Shown here: one piece after another, positions 6,701-8,764 of the stretch
How positions within the stretch are numbered: the stretch's first letter is position 1
Layout: each line of letters begins with the position of its first letter
Origin: REDI01 sp964586865
Lineage (GTDB): Bacteria > Myxococcota_A > UBA796 > GCA-2862545
Assembly: GCA_964586865.1 (NCBI GenBank)
Contig: CAZPJM010000210.1
Span: 1-8,764 of the forward strand
DNA length: 8,764 bases
Direction of reading: 5' to 3'
Made by a program: the position numbers and the translations under genes
The notes under the pieces: model-generated
Database searches by the model: none
What the model saw: the letters and a program-made list of their open reading frames with translations, nothing else
Told to the model about the DNA's origin: nothing

Positions 6701-7326
6701 GTGGTGGACAGGTCGATCTGGTCGAGGAGGACGTCGCGGCCGGTGACCACGAGGCCGCCGTCGAGGGCGCCGCCGTCGGCGCGGACGGCGGTGATCCGGA
6801 CCGGGAGATCGTCGTGGATGGGCTCGCCCTCGGGATCGACGAGCTGGACCTCGAAGGTGGCCACGTCACGGACGGTCCAGAAGGGGCGCGGGTCGAGGGC
6901 GGTGAGCTCCAGGCGGTCGGCCCGGGTGCGGGTCACCTGGTAGGCGTCGGGGAGGAGGCCCACCTCGCCGTCGGGGCGCACGACCTCGAGATCCCAGGTC
7001 CCGACGGGGGCGCCCTCGGGCACCACGCCGTGCAGGGTGCCGCGGGCGGCCAGCTCGACCCCGGTGAGGGCCACCCGGTCGGCGCCGTCGACGAGGAAGG
7101 CCCGGTAGCGGCGATCCACCGCGGCGCCGCCGCCCCGGGCATCGGCCTGGACCGACGGGTAGAGGCGCTGACCCTCGACGCGCACCGGGATGTCGGCGCC
7201 GGTCCAGCCGCGGGAGGGGGTGATCTGCTCGGGGAGGGGCGCGGGAGCGGGCTCGGCGCAGGCCACCACCGCCGCCGCCACGATGGCGACGCGGAAGATG
7301 GCACTGGCGGGGGGCGCTCCGGTCAA
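3709..7326 (-). CDS. Giant multi-Ig-domain surface lipoprotein
   Basis: A 1205-residue exported protein, probably lipid-anchored. Residues 1-22 form a signal peptide (single Arg12, hydrophobic VAIVAAAV core) ending in lipobox VVAC, with Cys23 the lipidated residue. Next come a Pro-rich linker (24-32) and an IPT/TIG-like domain (about 33-131, ITPSRGW ... PVGTWDLEVVRPDG). Then follow Big_1/invasin-like modules marked by D-x-[FW]-G-N at 291, 394, 498, 599 and 697, and further beta-rich modules to about 970. A Big_5 (SbsA-like) domain spans about 975-1085 (ELSEALDPDTV ... VTDVAGNRLDG) and a FlgD-like Ig domain about 1110-1200 (VSWDGRDGTGRIVDDGTYTARV). Apart from Cys23 there are 12 cysteines, falling in near pairs, which suits disulfides outside the cytoplasm. 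No enzyme motif was seen; adhesion or structural scaffolding is inferred. The TTG start at 7326 is forced: the upstream gene's TAA is in the same frame and no other usable start precedes the signal peptide. GGAG lies 5 bases upstream. Confidence 0.9.
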   Translation of the reverse strand: MTGAPPASAIFRVAIVAAAVVACAEPAPAPLPEQITPSRGWTGADIPVRVEGQRLYPSVQADARGGGAAVDRRYRAFLVDGADRVALTGVELAARGTLHGVVPEGAPVGTWDLEVVRPDGEVGLLPDAYQVTRTRADRLELTALDPRPFWTVRDVATFEVQLVDPEGEPIHDDLPVRITAVRADGGALDGGLVVTGRDVLLDQIDLSTTTRVHLEGRLDLVGRATLPLTVDRPGDVLLSVRPLEDNVTAATEDISWQAGTDYTVLVDLLDLDEQGAVGAGGIVRSRLTLLDQFGNVVEDPVVPVDALLVDVCGDAFPVALPDLAGITEVSLRLTGATATPECPEQQLEVLLGVDRFASAPFDVRPGPVSRFQVDVARRSTPAGEPLAATVVPVDAWGNTAAWEGRAADLLVTDTIGDVSLTGCTPGDAFSLCTVVPTDADPRVALVVRSPLDGLSGSSGLYEVTAAALDRLVPRVDPSDLSEGIEAGRPFDVLVELLDRFGNDVPADRLPPGTIQLGAPDDSNARCREDGPAERGQIAFTCTLFDATDATRLQAEGAGLEGTSAVFPVRNADLDRVSLTPARTRITAGESVDVTLVGYDAWGNRYRVQDDPRIGLVVDGAPVTPDHAVLGADGAVTVALTLTAAGEAVLQARQSGVTLGVAPPIAVDAGAPDTLAVDVGAPWGWVDQAVPVSVVALDGFGNPAALDATLSLTAVGASFPRTTLSMVDGRATGELTFTDPADVEIVRAATGTGITGTSRTLVVAEDCGTTGPDLKLAFGGTEDAIVCHDSVEASVVGSFAGSTAGSGVPSRYALWLEGTEVVRSTSSTLRATTTRTGTFDLWGLVVDADGCGVEARRTAWIGADDGEAVGPIRLALGDTRLAVGTGSTTLEVEGATTCDGDPADGGLVYLRADRGELGSVTTTGQGLSLTLDRHGDGSLSLDLTVADTGGAGTVHAWVAGGAAAGRATYTVTGDDRRPRLLQADPRGYADGDIDLAVLELSEALDPDTVGRTAVRLSGPATVAGAVDEVILTDDDTTLEVWFDPPLDGTAGAWTLTLASTVTDVAGNRLDGAGSGTASDAVVTFGKVSAIAPDITRCAPTPGTFRPDGDDGTGFEADSTDVSVTADRGVATWVLEILDAEGERIALHRTALGGAPTVGTVSWDGRDGTGRIVDDGTYTARVTAENADGTAGDACTATVHVDNGRSR
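5047..6564 (-). repeat. Five ~100-residue Ig-like modules in the lipoprotein
   Basis: Within residues about 255-760, the motif D-x-[FW]-G-N occurs at 291 (DQFGN), 394 (DAWGN), 498 (DRFGN), 599 (DAWGN) and 697 (DGFGN), with steps of 103, 104, 101 and 98 residues. In Big_1/invasin-type domains a similar DxxGN turn follows an early beta strand. The modules are diverged from each other outside the motif and are protein-level, not recent DNA-level, repeats. Confidence 0.8.
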
Positions 7327-7349
7327 GCAGACTCCACAAGGTCTTGACC
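7321..7349 (-). promoter_or_regulatory. Inverted repeat enclosing the lipoprotein start
   Basis: On the minus strand GGTCAAG (7349-7343) is an exact complement of CTTGACC (7327-7321), separated by 15 bases. The TTG start (7326-7324) is in the 3' arm and the GGAG ribosome site is in the loop. In mRNA this could fold into a stem that hides the start, opened by ribosomes finishing the upstream gene (stop at 7356-7354). No T run follows, so it is not a standard terminator. The structure is seen; the function is inferred. Confidence 0.4.
7332..7335 (-). promoter_or_regulatory. Shine-Dalgarno for the lipoprotein gene (TTG start)
   Basis: GGAG on the minus strand, 5 bases before TTG 7326-7324. It supports the unusual TTG as the initiation codon. 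Confidence 0.7.
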
Positions 7350-7353
7350 CAGC

Positions 7354-8764
7354 TTAATCGATCACGAGTCGATACCCCAACATCGCGGTGACGCCGCCGA
7401 CCTGCCCCGTGAAACCCGTGTCGCCACCGGGGCTCGAGAGGAAGGTCCCCCGCACCTCGACCATCACCTCGCCCAGGCCCGCGCGGCGCGCGCCACCGAC
7501 GAGGGCGGTGAAGCCCGGCGGGAGGACCCCCACCGCCCCGGGCAGGCGCTCGCCGTCGAAGGTGCGGGCGGCGTGGAAGGGCGCCACGGTGAGCCCGAGC
7601 CCCAGCCAGCCCGCGGTGCGTCCCCGGGCCCGGCGCAGGAGGCCGGCGGCGGTGATGGGCACGAGGGTCAGGCGCTTGCGCTCGATGCCCACGCCCGTGT
7701 CGATGGTGCGCGCGGTGGTGTAGCCGGCCGCCCCCACCCGCAGCAGGACCCGGTCCTCGAGGACGGGGAGGCGCAGTTCGGCGTCGAGGGAGAACACCCC
7801 GGCCAGGATGCCGCCCAGGTTGGAGAGCCCCCCGATGCCGACCCCGACGGCGGCACGGATGGGTCGGGGCTCGACCCGGAGCCGCAGGGTGGAAGAAGCG
7901 GCCCCCGCCGGGGCCCGGGCCACCAGGGTGGCGGTGCGGCCGCGCCCATCGGGGGGCGGGGTCCAGCTCGCCTCGAAGCCTCCGTCGTCCCGGGCCACCG
8001 GGCGGCTCACGTCGCCCGCGTCCACGGAGAGGACGGGGACCTCGTCGATGACCGGGTTGTCCCCCCGGTCGAACAGGTAGATCCGCACCGGCACCCGGGC
8101 CTCGGGGCCAGCGGTGACCACGGGGGTGTCGGTCTCGAGGCGGAGGGTGGCCACACGCCCGGCGGTGAGGCGGATGGCCTGCTCGGCGACCAGGTCCGGA
8201 CGCCCGGGGCCGGCCTCGGTGGGGCGGGCCCCACGCAGGGCCAGGCGGCGGACCTCGCCGTGCTCGGAGCGCACCCCGAACACCACCGGGGCCAGCCCGG
8301 GCGTGGGCGTCAGCGAGGCCGTCGCCCACCCCTCGGGGCCCGAGACCACCCGGGCGGTGGCGTCGTCGGCCCGCAGCACCAGGGGCACCCCGGCCAGGGG
8401 GCGCCCGTCAGCCCCGCGGATCCGCCCGTGGACCGTCACCACGCCGTCGGAGGGGACCGAGCCGTGGGCCACCTCCAGCCGCCTGGGCGGCGCCTGGCCC
8501 GGGGGCAGCACGACGCGGGCGGAGACCACGTCCTCGCCGGTACGGATGGCGGCGGGGCCCCCACGGTACTCGCCCCGGCGTGCCGGACCGTCGGGCGGAC
8601 CCAGGCGCACCGCGCCCTTCTCGGCCTCCACGGACCAGCCCTCGACCGCGACCCGCTCCCCGGTGGGGTCCACGGCGGCCACCGTCACCTCGGCGACGGG
8701 GAAGTCGGTGGAGAGGGTCTCGGGCCACACCCGGAGCTGGAGGGCGGTGGGGGGTCGGGCGGGG
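7354..8764 (-). CDS. Ig-like domain protein with C-terminal outer-membrane beta-barrel (5' partial)
   Basis: The frame is open to the right edge, so the 5' end is missing; 469 C-terminal residues are visible. The GTG at 8730 is not taken as the start because it falls inside a beta strand (TALQLRVWPETL) that continues from beyond the edge. Visible order: an Ig-like module (1-90), a carboxypeptidase-regulatory/Ig-like module (about 105-175, VHGRIRGADGRPLAGVPLVL), and another Ig-like module (about 195-298, VRIYLFDRGDNPVIDEVPVLSV). Residues about 303-469 then form a Gly-rich region of roughly eight alternating hydrophobic strands (for example DRVLLRVGAAGYTT, AGWLGLGLTVAPFH, GEVMVEVRGTF), ending TAMLGYRLVID. 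This resembles a small 8-stranded outer-membrane barrel, although the last residue is Asp rather than the usual aromatic. No enzyme motif was seen. It ends 27 bases before the lipoprotein gene and is probably co-transcribed with it. Confidence 0.8.
   Translation of the reverse strand, partial: PARPPTALQLRVWPETLSTDFPVAEVTVAAVDPTGERVAVEGWSVEAEKGAVRLGPPDGPARRGEYRGGPAAIRTGEDVVSARVVLPPGQAPPRRLEVAHGSVPSDGVVTVHGRIRGADGRPLAGVPLVLRADDATARVVSGPEGWATASLTPTPGLAPVVFGVRSEHGEVRRLALRGARPTEAGPGRPDLVAEQAIRLTAGRVATLRLETDTPVVTAGPEARVPVRIYLFDRGDNPVIDEVPVLSVDAGDVSRPVARDDGGFEASWTPPPDGRGRTATLVARAPAGAASSTLRLRVEPRPIRAAVGVGIGGLSNLGGILAGVFSLDAELRLPVLEDRVLLRVGAAGYTTARTIDTGVGIERKRLTLVPITAAGLLRRARGRTAGWLGLGLTVAPFHAARTFDGERLPGAVGVLPPGFTALVGGARRAGLGEVMVEVRGTFLSSPGGDTGFTGQVGGVTAMLGYRLVID

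Noticed and set aside
3571..7347. A 1258-codon plus-strand open frame antisense to the lipoprotein gene
   Set aside because: Its codons share exact boundaries with the minus-strand codons, so NNC and NNG sense codons become GNN and CNN, giving the observed Gly/Ala/Val/Asp/Glu-rich composition. Antisense stops would need TTA, CTA or TCA sense codons, which high-GC genes avoid. No domain is visible.
8728..8730. GTG at 8730 as the start of the Ig/barrel gene
   Set aside because: The frame continues without a stop to the window edge, and the residues on both sides form one beta strand (TALQLRVWPETL). The gene is 5'-truncated by the window.

Overview
This is a very GC-rich window (roughly 70% or more by eye) with strong G/C preference at third codon positions. 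The gene families present are a myxobacterial-style Ser/Thr kinase, long Ig-like surface lipoproteins and a small soluble histidine kinase. Together they suggest a Gram-negative, predatory or social deltaproteobacterial lineage (Myxococcota-like). That placement is inferred from gene content and base composition, since the window holds no rRNA or marker gene. All calls come from reading translations; no database search was possible.

Layout. (1) 1-852, minus: N-terminal 284 residues of a Hanks-type Ser/Thr protein kinase whose C-terminal part lies beyond the left edge. (2) 853-1101: a 249-base divergent intergenic region with two inverted repeats and a G9 tract. (3) 1102-2963, plus: a compact three-gene run of mazG (nucleoside triphosphate pyrophosphohydrolase), fxsA (inner-membrane FxsA-family protein, ATGA overlap with mazG) and a small TPR-like protein. 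(4) 2964-2996: a 33-base convergent gap without a recognisable intrinsic terminator. (5) 2997-8764, minus: a three-gene run, in transcription order: a protein with Ig-like modules followed by a predicted C-terminal small beta-barrel (5' end beyond the right edge), a 1205-residue multi-Ig lipoprotein with a TTG start, and a short soluble sensor-type histidine kinase whose start overlaps the end of the lipoprotein gene.

How the parts may work together. The mazG-fxsA-TPR run looks like housekeeping: nucleotide-pool sanitation, a membrane protein of unclear role, and a TPR scaffold. The minus-strand run from the right edge is the accessory part. An outer-membrane Ig/barrel protein and a giant Ig-repeat lipoprotein are translated in close succession, and the second is tightly coupled to a cytoplasmic histidine kinase that has no sensor domain and no response regulator in view. 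I infer a cell-surface/adhesion module with an attached signalling kinase, but nothing in the sequence proves a functional link. The most notable sequence-level observations are five evenly spaced (about 100 residues) D-x-[FW]-G-N modules in the lipoprotein, and a 7-bp inverted repeat that places the lipoprotein TTG start in one arm and its Shine-Dalgarno in the loop.
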